This document shows, in pieces, positions 55,694-63,373 of a DNA stretch of 64,000 bases. The stretch comes from Synechococcus sp. HK05 (GTDB lineage: Bacteria; Cyanobacteriota; Cyanobacteriia; PCC-6307; Cyanobiaceae): NCBI RefSeq assembly GCF_019104765.1, contig NZ_JAHRXJ010000004.1, forward strand, positions 186,001 through 250,000. Reading direction: 5' to 3'. Position numbers and translations under genes: made by a program. Under the pieces are notes generated by a model that had not been told where the DNA came from, did no database searches, and was given only the letters and a program-made list of their open reading frames with translations. The number at the start of each line of letters is the position of its first letter. Position 1 is the stretch's first letter.

Positions 55694-55804
55694 ATGAGTG
55701 TTCTGCACTGCCCGCTCTGCATCGGTCTGGCCGTGTTGTCGGTTGGTCGCGCGGTCGCCCATCTCAGCCTCGTGGTGCTCAGCGCAAGGCCCCGGCTGGG
55801 CTAG
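55694..55804 (+). CDS. Possible 36-residue hydrophobic peptide gene
   Basis: ATG 55694 opens MSVLHCPLCIGLAVLSVGRA followed by VAHLSLVVLSARPRLG and a TAG at 55802-55804. It has a C-x-x-C motif and a hydrophobic middle, and its third codon positions are mostly G/C as in neighbouring genes. No Shine-Dalgarno sequence is evident. It is listed as a candidate only. Confidence 0.28.
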   Translation: MSVLHCPLCIGLAVLSVGRAVAHLSLVVLSARPRLG

Positions 55805-55826
55805 AGGTGGAACAGGAGGTGGCGCG

Positions 55827-56015
55827 ATGGGCGAGGCAAACAAACGGCTGGTGGTCCGCACACCACGGGGATCCACGATCGAAGCCCTCGAGGGCGGCTA
55901 TTACCGGGTGTGCACCCGTGAAGGTGTTTGCCAGACCGTGACAGGCCTGCACCGTGCCAACGACCTCATGTATTGGCGCGAGAGCCAGCCTGCTCCAGGG
56001 CAACCAGGCGGCTAG
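55827..56015 (+). CDS. Small protein, function unknown
   Basis: ATG 55827, preceded by AGGAGG at 55813-55818 with eight bases between, gives 62 residues (MGEANKRLVVRTPRGSTIEA, then LEGGYYRVCTREGVCQTVTG). A small beta-rich protein with two Cys. Its last 50 bases overlap the 3' end of the convergent SulP gene. The very good ribosome site argues that it is real. No family recognised. Confidence 0.68.
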   Translation: MGEANKRLVVRTPRGSTIEALEGGYYRVCTREGVCQTVTGLHRANDLMYWRESQPAPGQPGG

Positions 56016-57654
56016 GGCAGAAGTTCACACCTTCGAACCGGTTCACCCCGAAGCGCGTGAGACGCTCCCGGTAAAGGGGCTGGGGAGTCACGATCAACAC
56101 GCGGCGGCCCTGCTGCGAGGCATCGCGGCAAAGGGCATCGATGGCCAGGGAGGCCGTCACGCCGAGGTGGCTCACAGCCGTGAGATCCAGCACAAGACAG
56201 GCGTACACATCACTGTCAGTGAGCAACTGGGTGAGATAACGGCTGGCACCAAAGCTCAGGGGCCCTTCCAGGCTGAGCAGCACCGCACCACTGCCGGCCT
56301 GCTGCAACAACGCCTGCTCGCGCAGGCTGAGGGCACTCAGGTCGTCGCCGCCAGCCACCCGCCGGCTGGCGCGCTGCAGGGCATCGGCCTGGTCCTTGAT
56401 CGTGACCATGTTGGCGATCGACACACCGATCACCACCGCCGTCACCAGGTCCCAGAACACGGTGAGCACCAGCACCAGCCACATCAGGCCCGTGGCTTTC
56501 CAGGAGAGACGCGGGGCACGGCGCAGGAAGTTCCAGTCGATGATCTCGAGGCCCACGTGCAGCAGGATTCCTCCGAGCACCGCCAGGGGAATCACCGAGG
56601 CGAGCGGTCCAGCGCCGAGGGTGACCGCCAGCAGCACCACGGCGTGCACCATGCCCGAAAGGGGGGTGCGGCCGCCGGCCTGGACGTTGGTAACGGTGCG
56701 CATGGTGGCGCCGGCGCCGGGCAGACCACCCACGAGAGCGCAGGCCATGTTGCCGATGCCCTGCCCCACCAGCTCGCGATCGGAGCGGTGTTGCGTGCGG
56801 GTGATGTTGTCCGCCACCAGAGAGGTGAGCAGCGAATCGATCGAACCCAGCACCGCCAGGGTGATCGCATAGCCGCCCAGGAGGCGAAGGTCATCCAGGC
56901 GCAGCTGCGGCCAGCGCAGCGTGGGCAATCCCTGTGGAATCGGCCCCAGTCGCGGCAAGGCATCCGGCGGAAGCAACGTGCTGAGGGCCGTGACCAGCAG
57001 CAGGCCCGCCAGCGGAGCAGGCAGCCAGTGGCTCCAACGCCGCGGATACCAATGCACCAGCGCGAAGGTGAGCCCGCCCACCAGCAGCGCCAGGCCATTG
57101 ACGTGATGCAGTTCCGCTGGCAACGCCCCAAGAATCGTGGGGATCGAACCACTCAGATCCAGGCCCAGCAGCACGGGCAGCTGCAGGAGCACCACGATGG
57201 CGCCGATGCCCGACATGAAGCCCGAGACCACGGAGTAGGGCATCTGCACGATGTATTGCCCCAGGCGCAGCAGGCCAAACAGCACCTGCAACGCACCGGC
57301 CACGAGCACCACGGTGAAGGCCATCGCCAGCCCGCTCTCCGGGCCATAACGGCCCACCATCGCCGTGATGATCCCGGCCATGATCACGGTCATCGGCCCG
57401 GTGGGACCCGACACCTGCGCTGGTGTGCCACCGAAGGGAGCCGCCAGGAAGCCGAGCACAATCGCGCCGTATAAACCAGCAATAGCGCCCACTCCGGAGG
57501 TCACCCCGAAGGCCATCGCCAGAGGAAGCGCCACCACAGCAGTAGTGACACCACCGGCGAGATCACCACGCCAATGGTTCAACCAACCACGGCTCCAGGT
57601 GCTGCTGAGGCGCCAGATGCGCCGCTGCGGTGGTTCGCGAAACGGAGAGCGCAT
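55966..57654 (-). CDS. SulP-family anion transporter with STAS domain (BicA-like)
   Basis: ATG 57654 gives 562 residues, close to the length of BicA. About 12 membrane spans: GGVTTAVVALPLAMAFGVTS in span 1 and GTPAQVSGPTGPMTVIMAGI in span 3 are classic SulP helices. VADNITRTQHRSDRELVGQG and GLPGAGATMRTVTNVQAGGR are the anion-site loops. A STAS domain (about 440-540, with LVLDLTAVSHLGVTASLAID) closes the protein. BicA takes up bicarbonate with Na for the carbon-concentrating mechanism; sulfate transporters of the family look similar, so bicarbonate is an inference. It diverges from the 57752 gene. Confidence 0.88.
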   Translation of the reverse strand: MRSPFREPPQRRIWRLSSTWSRGWLNHWRGDLAGGVTTAVVALPLAMAFGVTSGVGAIAGLYGAIVLGFLAAPFGGTPAQVSGPTGPMTVIMAGIITAMVGRYGPESGLAMAFTVVLVAGALQVLFGLLRLGQYIVQMPYSVVSGFMSGIGAIVVLLQLPVLLGLDLSGSIPTILGALPAELHHVNGLALLVGGLTFALVHWYPRRWSHWLPAPLAGLLLVTALSTLLPPDALPRLGPIPQGLPTLRWPQLRLDDLRLLGGYAITLAVLGSIDSLLTSLVADNITRTQHRSDRELVGQGIGNMACALVGGLPGAGATMRTVTNVQAGGRTPLSGMVHAVVLLAVTLGAGPLASVIPLAVLGGILLHVGLEIIDWNFLRRAPRLSWKATGLMWLVLVLTVFWDLVTAVVIGVSIANMVTIKDQADALQRASRRVAGGDDLSALSLREQALLQQAGSGAVLLSLEGPLSFGASRYLTQLLTDSDVYACLVLDLTAVSHLGVTASLAIDALCRDASQQGRRVLIVTPQPLYRERLTRFGVNRFEGVNFCPSRLVALEQAGSRANT

Positions 57655-57751
57655 GAACAGCTGCTGTTGGTCACACGGTGACCAATCGCCTCCATCGGTG
57701 CAACAAGGGCCACGCCGCTGTTGCGAGAGTGCGACGGCGAATAAACAAGCG

Positions 57752-58135
57752 ATGCGCACCCTGAGCTGGCACGAGTTCGATCAAGCGGTGGCCGCGATCG
57801 CCGACCGCTGCCATGGACAGAACTTCAGCGGCATCCACGGCATTCCCCGCGGCGGGCTGGTGCTGGCGGTGTGCCTCAGTCACAGGCTGGAGCTACCGCT
57901 GCTGAGCGCGCCGGAACCGGGGTGTCTGCTGGTGGACGACGTGTATGAAACGGGACTCACTCTGGCTCCCTATCGAGAGCTGGCGGGCTGCACAACGGTG
58001 GTGTGGGTGAGCAAAGCCCAGCCGCAGTGGTGGCAGGCGGTGGAGGTGACCGACTCGCGCGAATGGATTGTGTTTCCTTGGGAAAACGCTGCAGCTGCAG
58101 CGGCCGATGAACAGCTCTATCGCGCTTCTCGCTGA
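57752..58135 (+). CDS. Phosphoribosyltransferase family protein
   Basis: ATG 57752 gives 127 residues, short for the family. LLVDDVYETGLTL at about residues 59-71 is the PRPP-binding motif (V-D-D-x-x-x-T-G-x-T-L), and GIHGIPRGGLVLAVCLS is the PPi loop. The hood domain is minimal. It might act on a purine or pyrimidine base. Its TGA overlaps the ATG of the deoxyribosyltransferase-like gene (TGATG), so the two are coupled and likely belong to nucleotide salvage or sanitation. Confidence 0.82.
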   Translation: MRTLSWHEFDQAVAAIADRCHGQNFSGIHGIPRGGLVLAVCLSHRLELPLLSAPEPGCLLVDDVYETGLTLAPYRELAGCTTVVWVSKAQPQWWQAVEVTDSREWIVFPWENAAAAAADEQLYRASR

Positions 58136-58602
58136 TGCGACGCCCCAGCCTTTACCTGGCCTCGCCCTATGGCTTTTCGCCCCATTGGCGGGCACGGCTG
58201 TTGCCGGATTTCATCACCGCCTTGGAGCAGATCGGCGTGGAGGTATGGGAACCCTTCAGCCGCAATGGCCAGGTGGATCTAGCGCAGCCAGGCTGGGCCT
58301 GGCGGGTGGCCCAGGCCGATCTGCAGGATGTGCGCGATGCGGATGCCCTGCTCGCCATCGTGAATGGCACACCACCGGATGAAGGGGTGATGCTGGAGCT
58401 GGGGGCAGCGATTGCCCTGGGCAAGCCGGTGTTTCTCTACCGCGACGACTTCCGCCGCTGCAGTGATTCCGAGGACTACCCCCTCAACCTGATGGTGTTC
58501 AGTGGTCTGCCGCAACAGGGATGGCAGGACTGGCTCTATGGCTCGATCGACGACTTGAGCGATCCCTCCAAAGCGCTGATGCGCTGGATCAGCAGCCGCT
58601 AA
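58135..58602 (+). CDS. Nucleoside 2-deoxyribosyltransferase family protein
   Basis: A 155-residue protein. SLYLASPYGFSPHWRARLLP is the opening strand with the S-P-Y-x-F loop. VWEPFS, ADALLAIVNGTPPDEGVMLE and LGAAIALGKPVFLYRDDFR are the other hallmarks (D-x-G-x-x-x-E with catalytic Glu). The family exchanges bases on 2-deoxyribonucleosides or hydrolyses deoxynucleotide N-glycosidic bonds. Coupled to a phosphoribosyltransferase-like gene. Confidence 0.86.
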   Translation: MRRPSLYLASPYGFSPHWRARLLPDFITALEQIGVEVWEPFSRNGQVDLAQPGWAWRVAQADLQDVRDADALLAIVNGTPPDEGVMLELGAAIALGKPVFLYRDDFRRCSDSEDYPLNLMVFSGLPQQGWQDWLYGSIDDLSDPSKALMRWISSR

Positions 58603-58606
58603 GGCG

Positions 58607-58768
58607 TCAATCGTCGAAGTCTTGGTCGTGCTTGTTCATGGCCTCCACCACCATGTCCTGAATCATGTGGCGGGTTTCCTGGCGGCTGTGATGACCCACG
58701 GTGCGTTGAATCGTGTAGTAGGCGATCAGGAGCAGCGGCAGGATCGAGAGGCAGGCGATCAGAAACAT
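58607..58768 (-). CDS. Small membrane-anchored protein, function unknown
   Basis: ATG 58768 gives 53 residues: MFLIACLSILPLLLIAYYTI is a membrane span, and QRTVGHHSRQETRHMIQDMV and the acidic end HDQDFDD form a soluble helical tail. Codon choice and the sharp hydrophobic/charged division support a real gene. It converges with the deoxyribosyltransferase gene (four-base gap) and diverges from cyAbrB. No family recognised. Confidence 0.68.
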   Translation of the reverse strand: MFLIACLSILPLLLIAYYTIQRTVGHHSRQETRHMIQDMVVEAMNKHDQDFDD

Positions 58769-58841
58769 GACAAAGATCCGGGGTAAGGGGATGGCGCTGA
58801 ACCGGCTGAGCGTTATTGTTGGATTGATTCAATTCTGATCC

Positions 58842-59204
58842 ATGCTCACCGGCTCTGATCTGCTGGCCAAGGTTAAAGAACTTGGCGACGTGTCCAAATC
58901 CGACCTGGTGCGCAGCTGCGGCTATGTGAGCACCAAAAATGATGGTGGCGAGCGTCTGAACTTCACCGCCTTCTACGAAGCTCTTCTGGAAGCCAAAGGT
59001 CTCAGCCTCGGCAACGATGGCGTGGGCCGCGGCAAAGGCGGTCGCAAGCTGAGCTACACCGCCACTGTGCAAGGCAACGGCAACCTGCTGATCGGCAAGG
59101 CTTACACCGCCATGCTCGACCTCAAGCCGGGCGACGAGTTTGAAATCAAACTGGGTCGCAAGCAAATCAAGCTGATCCCCGCTGGCGCCACCGAAGAGGA
59201 GTGA
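58842..59204 (+). CDS. cyAbrB-type transcriptional regulator
   Basis: A 120-residue protein. LTGSDLLAKVKELGDVSKSD at residues 2-21 and YVSTKNDGGERLNFTAFYEA are the cyanobacterial AbrB opening. The AbrB-like DNA-binding fold is at the C-terminal end (GNGNLLIGKAYTAMLDLKPG then DEFEIKLGRKQIKLIP). cyAbrB proteins control nitrogen/carbon balance genes and work alongside NtcA. A strong terminator follows. Confidence 0.94.
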   Translation: MLTGSDLLAKVKELGDVSKSDLVRSCGYVSTKNDGGERLNFTAFYEALLEAKGLSLGNDGVGRGKGGRKLSYTATVQGNGNLLIGKAYTAMLDLKPGDEFEIKLGRKQIKLIPAGATEEE

Positions 59205-59233
59205 TTGCCGAGATCGGCCCTCAGCTCCAACCA

Positions 59234-59260
59234 AGCCCCGGTGATTGCCGGGGCTTTTTT
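59234..59260 (+). terminator. Rho-independent terminator of the cyAbrB gene
   Basis: Perfect 8-bp stem AGCCCCGG / CCGGGGCT (59234-59241 with 59248-59255) and a run of six T ending at 59260. Confidence 0.93.
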
Positions 59261-59359
59261 GTTGGCCGCGTTCCAGCAAGCCCGCGAGGCTGTAGTACCA
59301 AGCACATCAGGGTGGGTGCAGGCGACTCAGCATGAAGCCAAGACAAAGCTCCTCGCACC

Positions 59360-59644
59360 ATGGCCACCTACACCATCACCCTGGAAAGCGGCGAAAGCTT
59401 CAGATGCGCTGACGACGCCTATATCCTTGATGCCGCCGATGAGCAGGGCATTGACCTGCCCTACTCCTGCCGAGCCGGCGCCTGCAGCACCTGCGCAGGC
59501 AAGTTGCTATCCGGCAGCGTGGATCAACAGGATCAGTCGTATCTCGATGATGAGCAGATCAGCCAGGGCTACGCCCTGCTGTGCGTGAGCTACCCCACCA
59601 GCGACTGCACGATCCGCCCCAATGCAGAAGAAGAACTGATCTGA
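59360..59644 (+). CDS. petF: Plant-type [2Fe-2S] ferredoxin
   Basis: A 94-residue ferredoxin. [13 protein letters not shown] at about residues 38-50 holds three cluster Cys (C-x4-C-x2-C), and [11 protein letters not shown] the fourth. The start [20 protein letters not shown] and length fit photosynthetic ferredoxin I, which carries electrons from photosystem I to FNR, nitrite reductase and glutamate synthase. The isoform cannot be fixed without comparison, since cyanobacteria have several. Confidence 0.95.
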   Translation: MATYTITLESGESFRCADDAYILDAADEQGIDLPYSCRAGACSTCAGKLLSGSVDQQDQSYLDDEQISQGYALLCVSYPTSDCTIRPNAEEELI

Positions 59645-59668
59645 CCAGACCAGCGCGCACCGATTTCT

Positions 59669-59711
59669 GTAGCGATTGTCACCTGAGGGCGGCTGGTCTG
59701 ATCCATAGGGT
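59669..59711 (+). promoter_or_regulatory. NtcA-type class II promoter candidate
   Basis: GTA-GCGATTGT-CAC (59669-59682) fits the NtcA consensus GTAN8TAC with one mismatch. A TAGGGT box (TAN3T) lies at 59706-59711, exactly 23 bases further, the spacing of NtcA-activated promoters. The ATG of a 60-residue frame follows at 59732. Confidence 0.5.
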
Positions 59712-59731
59712 CGAGCCAGTGAAGAACACCC

Positions 59732-59914
59732 ATGGTTCAGCCCAGCGCCACCAACCAAGAGCCCCAGCCGGGGCTCGAAGCACAAGGTGTGCAGCCGCCT
59801 GCAGCCATGGCCCAGTTCAGCCAAGCCACCGCCGAAGGGCAACAGGCGGCGGCCATCCGAGGCCGGCGCCCCCTGAGCGGCGACCTGGTGCACTACGTCA
59901 CCACCTGCTGGTGA
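59732..59914 (+). CDS. Possible 60-residue protein behind an NtcA-like promoter
   Basis: ATG 59732 opens MVQPSATNQEPQPGLEAQGV followed by QPPAAMAQFSQATAEGQQAA and a basic/aromatic end (GRRPLSGDLVHYVTTCW). It is Gln/Pro/Ala-rich and probably disordered. It does not resemble the glutamine synthetase inactivating factors IF7/IF17. Support comes from the promoter candidate and codon use. No family recognised. Confidence 0.5.
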   Translation: MVQPSATNQEPQPGLEAQGVQPPAAMAQFSQATAEGQQAAAIRGRRPLSGDLVHYVTTCW

Positions 59915-59923
59915 TGCGCTCCC

Positions 59924-60328
59924 TCAAAGATCGGAGTGGAGCGCATCCATCACCCGCATCACCTCAAAGGTGTAGTCATCACTGAGATGAAGCACGCTGG
60001 CGAGGTGGTTGAGGATGTTGAGTTCATCCTGCTCATAGCGGCCATCTGAGCGCATGATCTCAGCGGCAACCGCGAAGGCCGTCATCCGCTGATCAGGCTT
60101 CAGCACTTCGGCTGCCTCCACCATCATGTGCTGAGCCCCCTTGAGGCGGAGCTCAGCCACCAGCGTGTCCATCAGGGCCACCATCGTGGCGTCGTCGTAA
60201 CTGTTGAAGGGCTTGCGATAGTCGAGGGAATGGCGCAGCGCCCGGGATCCCGCCATGGTGAGGCGGCCATCCCAGAACACGGCCGCGAGGGCAATCGCAG
60301 CAAAGGCGGTGGAGGGCTCCATCGGCAT
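59924..60328 (-). CDS. TerB-like / tellurite-resistance-domain protein
   Basis: ATG 60328 gives 134 residues, an all-helical protein with FAVAAEIMRSDGRYEQDELN and ILNHLASVLHLSDDYTFEVM, typical of TerB-like domains (acidic D-G-x-x-x-x-E metal loop). AFAAIALAAVFWDGRLTMAG is the paired first repeat. The family is widespread and usually membrane-associated or stress-linked. It lies 25 bases downstream of glnN on the same strand. Confidence 0.72.
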   Translation of the reverse strand: MPMEPSTAFAAIALAAVFWDGRLTMAGSRALRHSLDYRKPFNSYDDATMVALMDTLVAELRLKGAQHMMVEAAEVLKPDQRMTAFAVAAEIMRSDGRYEQDELNILNHLASVLHLSDDYTFEVMRVMDALHSDL

Positions 60329-60353
60329 CACAACAGAACAACAGAAACAGCGC

Positions 60354-62522
60354 TCAGCGCTGGAACAACAGCTCCTGGTAAGTGGGCAACGGCCAGAGCG
60401 CGTCATCCACCAGGAGCTCAAGGGCGTCCACAGCCGAGCGCACCGCGCCCATGCGAGGAAGCAGGGCATCGGCGCAGTGGCGGAGGTGAGCATCCACATC
60501 CCCACCCGCAGCGGCCAGATCGGATTCCAGGGCCTGGCAGCTGCTGAGCAACTGCTGGCAGAGCTGCGCGATCTGCTCAACCTGGCTGCGATCAACCGGC
60601 AAGCCCAGGGCTTCCTGGGAGGCGATTGATTGCGCGAGCTGCTCTAAAGCGGCCATCACCGCCGGATAGATCTGGGTTCTGGCAATGCGCAGCACCAATT
60701 TGGCTTCTACCTCAATGGCGAGGATGTATTGCTCGGCATACACCTCAAACCGGCTCTCCAGTTCAACAGGCGACAACACACCGGTGCGCTCGAACAGCTC
60801 GCGGATCGCCGGCCGCTTCAACACCGGCAAAGCATCGGCGCTGGTGCGCAGGTTTTCCAGCCCCCGCTCCTCCACGGCAATGCGATGCCACTCGGCTGAA
60901 TAGCCATCACCGCCGAACACCACAGCGCCATGGGCTTCCATGGTTTGCTTCAGCACGGCAAAGGCTGCTTCTTCGAGCGGCAATCCGGTGTGCAACAGCT
61001 GCTCCAGCTGGTCAGCAATCCATTCGATCGAATCGGCCAGGATCGTGTTGAGCACCACTAGCGGGCCCGCCACCGACTGGCCAGAGCCCACCGCCCTGAA
61101 TTCAAAACGATTGCCCGTGAAGGCAAAGGGCGAGGTGCGGTTGCGATCGCCGGGGTCCTTATTGAGCTCGGGCAGGGTGTCAACCCCCAGTGACATCAAG
61201 GCCGCCTTGGCGGAACCCTGCAGGCTGCCGCTGCGGATTTGCTGGAACACGTCCTCGAGCTGGCTGCCGAGATACACCGAAATGATGGCCGGCGGGGCTT
61301 CATTGGCACCGAGGCGGTGATCGTTGCTGGCGGTGGCGATGGCAGCGCGCATCAGCGGGCCATAGCAATGCACGCCCCGGATCACTGCCCCACAGAACAG
61401 CAGGAATTGAAGGTTCTCGTGAGGTGTACTGCCGGGATCGAGCAGGTTGCCCTGGGTGCTGTTGCCGATCGACCAATTCACATGCTTGCCACTGCCGTTC
61501 ACACCGGCAAAGGGCTTTTCATGCAACAGGCAGGTGAACCCGTGCTGCTTAGCCGTGGCCTTGAGCACGGTCATGATCAGCTGCTGGTGATCGGTGGCCA
61601 CATTGGCCGCCTCGTGGAAGGGCGCAATTTCAAATTGCCCCGGAGCCACTTCGTTGTGGCGCGTTTTGGCGGGAATCCCCAGGCGGTAAAGCTGATGCTC
61701 CACCGCCTGCATGAACACCTGCACCCGTTCAGGAATGGCACCGAAGTAGTGGTCATCGAATTGCTGACCCTTGGCAGGGGGTGCACCGAACAGGGTTCGG
61801 CCCGCTAACTGCAGATCGGGGCGCAACGCCGTGAAGGCGGAATCCACCAGGAAATACTCCTGCTCAGCACCGCAGCTGGAATTCACACGGGCGATCTCGG
61901 TTTCGCCCAGCAGCGTGAGGAGGCGCCGCGCCTGGCGATCCATCGCCGCATTGGAGCGCAGCAGGGGGGTTTTCTTATCGAGCGCCTCACCGGTCCACGA
62001 CACGAACACGGTGGGGATGCAGAGCGTGATGCCATTCGGCGTCTGCATCAGGTAGGCCGGGCTGGTCACATCCCAGGCCGTGTAGCCACGGGCCTCAAAG
62101 GTGGAGCGGATGCCGCCATTGGGGAAGGAGGAACCATCCGGCTCGCCCTGCACCAGGAGCTTGCCCGTGAATTCACTGATCACCGAGCCATCGCCCTGGG
62201 GGGCAATGAATCCATCGTGCTTTTCAGCGGTGAGGTTGGTGAGCGGATAAAAAACGTGGGCGTAGTAGAGAGCGCCTCTGCGTGTGGCCCAGGCCTTCAT
62301 CGCCTGCGCCACCACATCCGCCACCGAGGTGTCGAGCTTGCCGCCATGGGTGATGGTGCGCTGCAGCGACTTGAACACCGGCTTGGGGAGTGCCGACTTC
62401 ATCGCCTCCAGGCTGAACACATCACTGGCCCAGAGCTCCTCCAGCGGAGCAGGCGCGGAAACCGGTGCCGGCGGGCGACCCAGGATGGTGTCGAGTGCCT
62501 GAAGACGCGGCTGACTGGGCAT
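60354..62522 (-). CDS. glnN: Glutamine synthetase type III
   Basis: ATG 62522 gives 722 residues, the length of cyanobacterial GlnN (about 720). Sequence blocks [60 protein letters not shown] and [20 protein letters not shown] are type III signatures with the ATP and metal-binding Glu/His residues. The enzyme makes glutamine from glutamate and ammonia; in cyanobacteria it is mostly induced under nitrogen starvation by NtcA. A possible NtcA site lies 92 bases upstream. Confidence 0.96.
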   Translation of the reverse strand: MPSQPRLQALDTILGRPPAPVSAPAPLEELWASDVFSLEAMKSALPKPVFKSLQRTITHGGKLDTSVADVVAQAMKAWATRRGALYYAHVFYPLTNLTAEKHDGFIAPQGDGSVISEFTGKLLVQGEPDGSSFPNGGIRSTFEARGYTAWDVTSPAYLMQTPNGITLCIPTVFVSWTGEALDKKTPLLRSNAAMDRQARRLLTLLGETEIARVNSSCGAEQEYFLVDSAFTALRPDLQLAGRTLFGAPPAKGQQFDDHYFGAIPERVQVFMQAVEHQLYRLGIPAKTRHNEVAPGQFEIAPFHEAANVATDHQQLIMTVLKATAKQHGFTCLLHEKPFAGVNGSGKHVNWSIGNSTQGNLLDPGSTPHENLQFLLFCGAVIRGVHCYGPLMRAAIATASNDHRLGANEAPPAIISVYLGSQLEDVFQQIRSGSLQGSAKAALMSLGVDTLPELNKDPGDRNRTSPFAFTGNRFEFRAVGSGQSVAGPLVVLNTILADSIEWIADQLEQLLHTGLPLEEAAFAVLKQTMEAHGAVVFGGDGYSAEWHRIAVEERGLENLRTSADALPVLKRPAIRELFERTGVLSPVELESRFEVYAEQYILAIEVEAKLVLRIARTQIYPAVMAALEQLAQSIASQEALGLPVDRSQVEQIAQLCQQLLSSCQALESDLAAAGGDVDAHLRHCADALLPRMGAVRSAVDALELLVDDALWPLPTYQELLFQR

Positions 62523-62613
62523 GAATATGTGATGCACGTGACACCACCTAACGGGCCAGAGGGGCCCCTCCCAAGCATCAATCGCTACCAGAAAACCAGA
62601 AAGATCAACCTCT

Positions 62614-62627
62614 GTAGCGATCGGCAC
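62614..62627 (-). promoter_or_regulatory. NtcA-like site upstream of glnN
   Basis: On the minus strand it reads GTG-CCGATCGC-TAC, one mismatch from GTAN8TAC. On the plus strand it reads GTA-GCGATCGG-CAC, close to the site at 59669-59682. The glnN ATG is 92 bases downstream; a TAGCGAT box lies 26 bases away, slightly further than ideal. Confidence 0.45.
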
Positions 62628-62704
62628 ACAGCGGAATCGAGCTTCCAAGGAATGCTGAAACCCATCAACCGAACCCCAGCATTCGGTATCTTCGGCAACA
62701 CATC

Positions 62705-62944
62705 ATGGCTCTGCTGTACAAGGATCCCGCGATTGCAACCCTGATCCACAAGCAAACCCCCTATCGGGGCCAGTGGGTGATCTACCAAGCCGCCAATCTG
62801 CTGTTCAAGGCCTGCCATGAAGTGCAGCAGCACAATGGCGAGCGCAAAGTGGTCGAACAGGTTTCGCTGCGGTCGTTGGCGGATGCCCAGGCGTTCTCCA
62901 TTTACCTCAGCAGCTACGGATGGTCACGGGTGTTGGCACCATGA
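62705..62944 (+). CDS. Small protein, function unknown
   Basis: ATG 62705 gives 79 residues (MALLYKDPAIATLIHKQTPY, RGQWVIYQAANLLFKACHEV). Mixed helix and strand, balanced composition, no signal or span. Divergent from glnN. The regularity of YRGQWVIYQA...LADAQAFSIYLSSYGW suggests a folded conserved protein. No family recognised. Confidence 0.68.
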   Translation: MALLYKDPAIATLIHKQTPYRGQWVIYQAANLLFKACHEVQQHNGERKVVEQVSLRSLADAQAFSIYLSSYGWSRVLAP

Positions 62945-63052
62945 AGCTGCAGCAACCTGCGTGAACAACGGTTGATCGATCCCAAGTGAGGCATTAAGGA
63001 TTCTTGAACGCATCCCCAGCGCGGCCAGGGTGGACACAGTTCGCCCTGATTC

Positions 63053-63277
63053 ATGTATCGCCTGGAGGAACATCGGCAGAACGGATGGATGCCTGTGGCC
63101 CGCGGTTTATTCCGCAGCCGGATTCGCGCGGTGACCGCTGCACGCTCACGCACAGCCATCGCCGGCCACGCCCATCGTGTGGTGGATGTGGAGCTCAAGC
63201 TCACGACAGATCTGGTGCCCGCGGGATCGATTGATCAGCCGCACCACTGCTTAAGAGGAACCGAACCACCTCCATAA
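63053..63277 (+). CDS. Small basic protein, function unknown
   Basis: ATG 63053 gives 74 residues (MYRLEEHRQNGWMPVARGLF, RSRIRAVTAARSRTAIAGHA). Arg-rich first half, then VVDVELKLTTDLVPAGSIDQ as a beta-like part. Could be a small nucleic-acid- or membrane-associated protein. No family recognised and the start is uncertain. Confidence 0.5.
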   Translation: MYRLEEHRQNGWMPVARGLFRSRIRAVTAARSRTAIAGHAHRVVDVELKLTTDLVPAGSIDQPHHCLRGTEPPP

Positions 63278-63373
63278 CAAGCTGTGTTTTTGTGCGGATT
63301 CACACCGCACGCACCGCCGTGTTCCGTTCCAGTGGAGCCATCACGTGATGCGATGGGCTCGGAGGAGATCGGG

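Noticed and set aside
63292-63310. Hairpin GTGCGG/CCGCAC as a terminator before glgP
   Set aside because: There is no T run after the stem on either strand; the Ts precede it on the plus strand.
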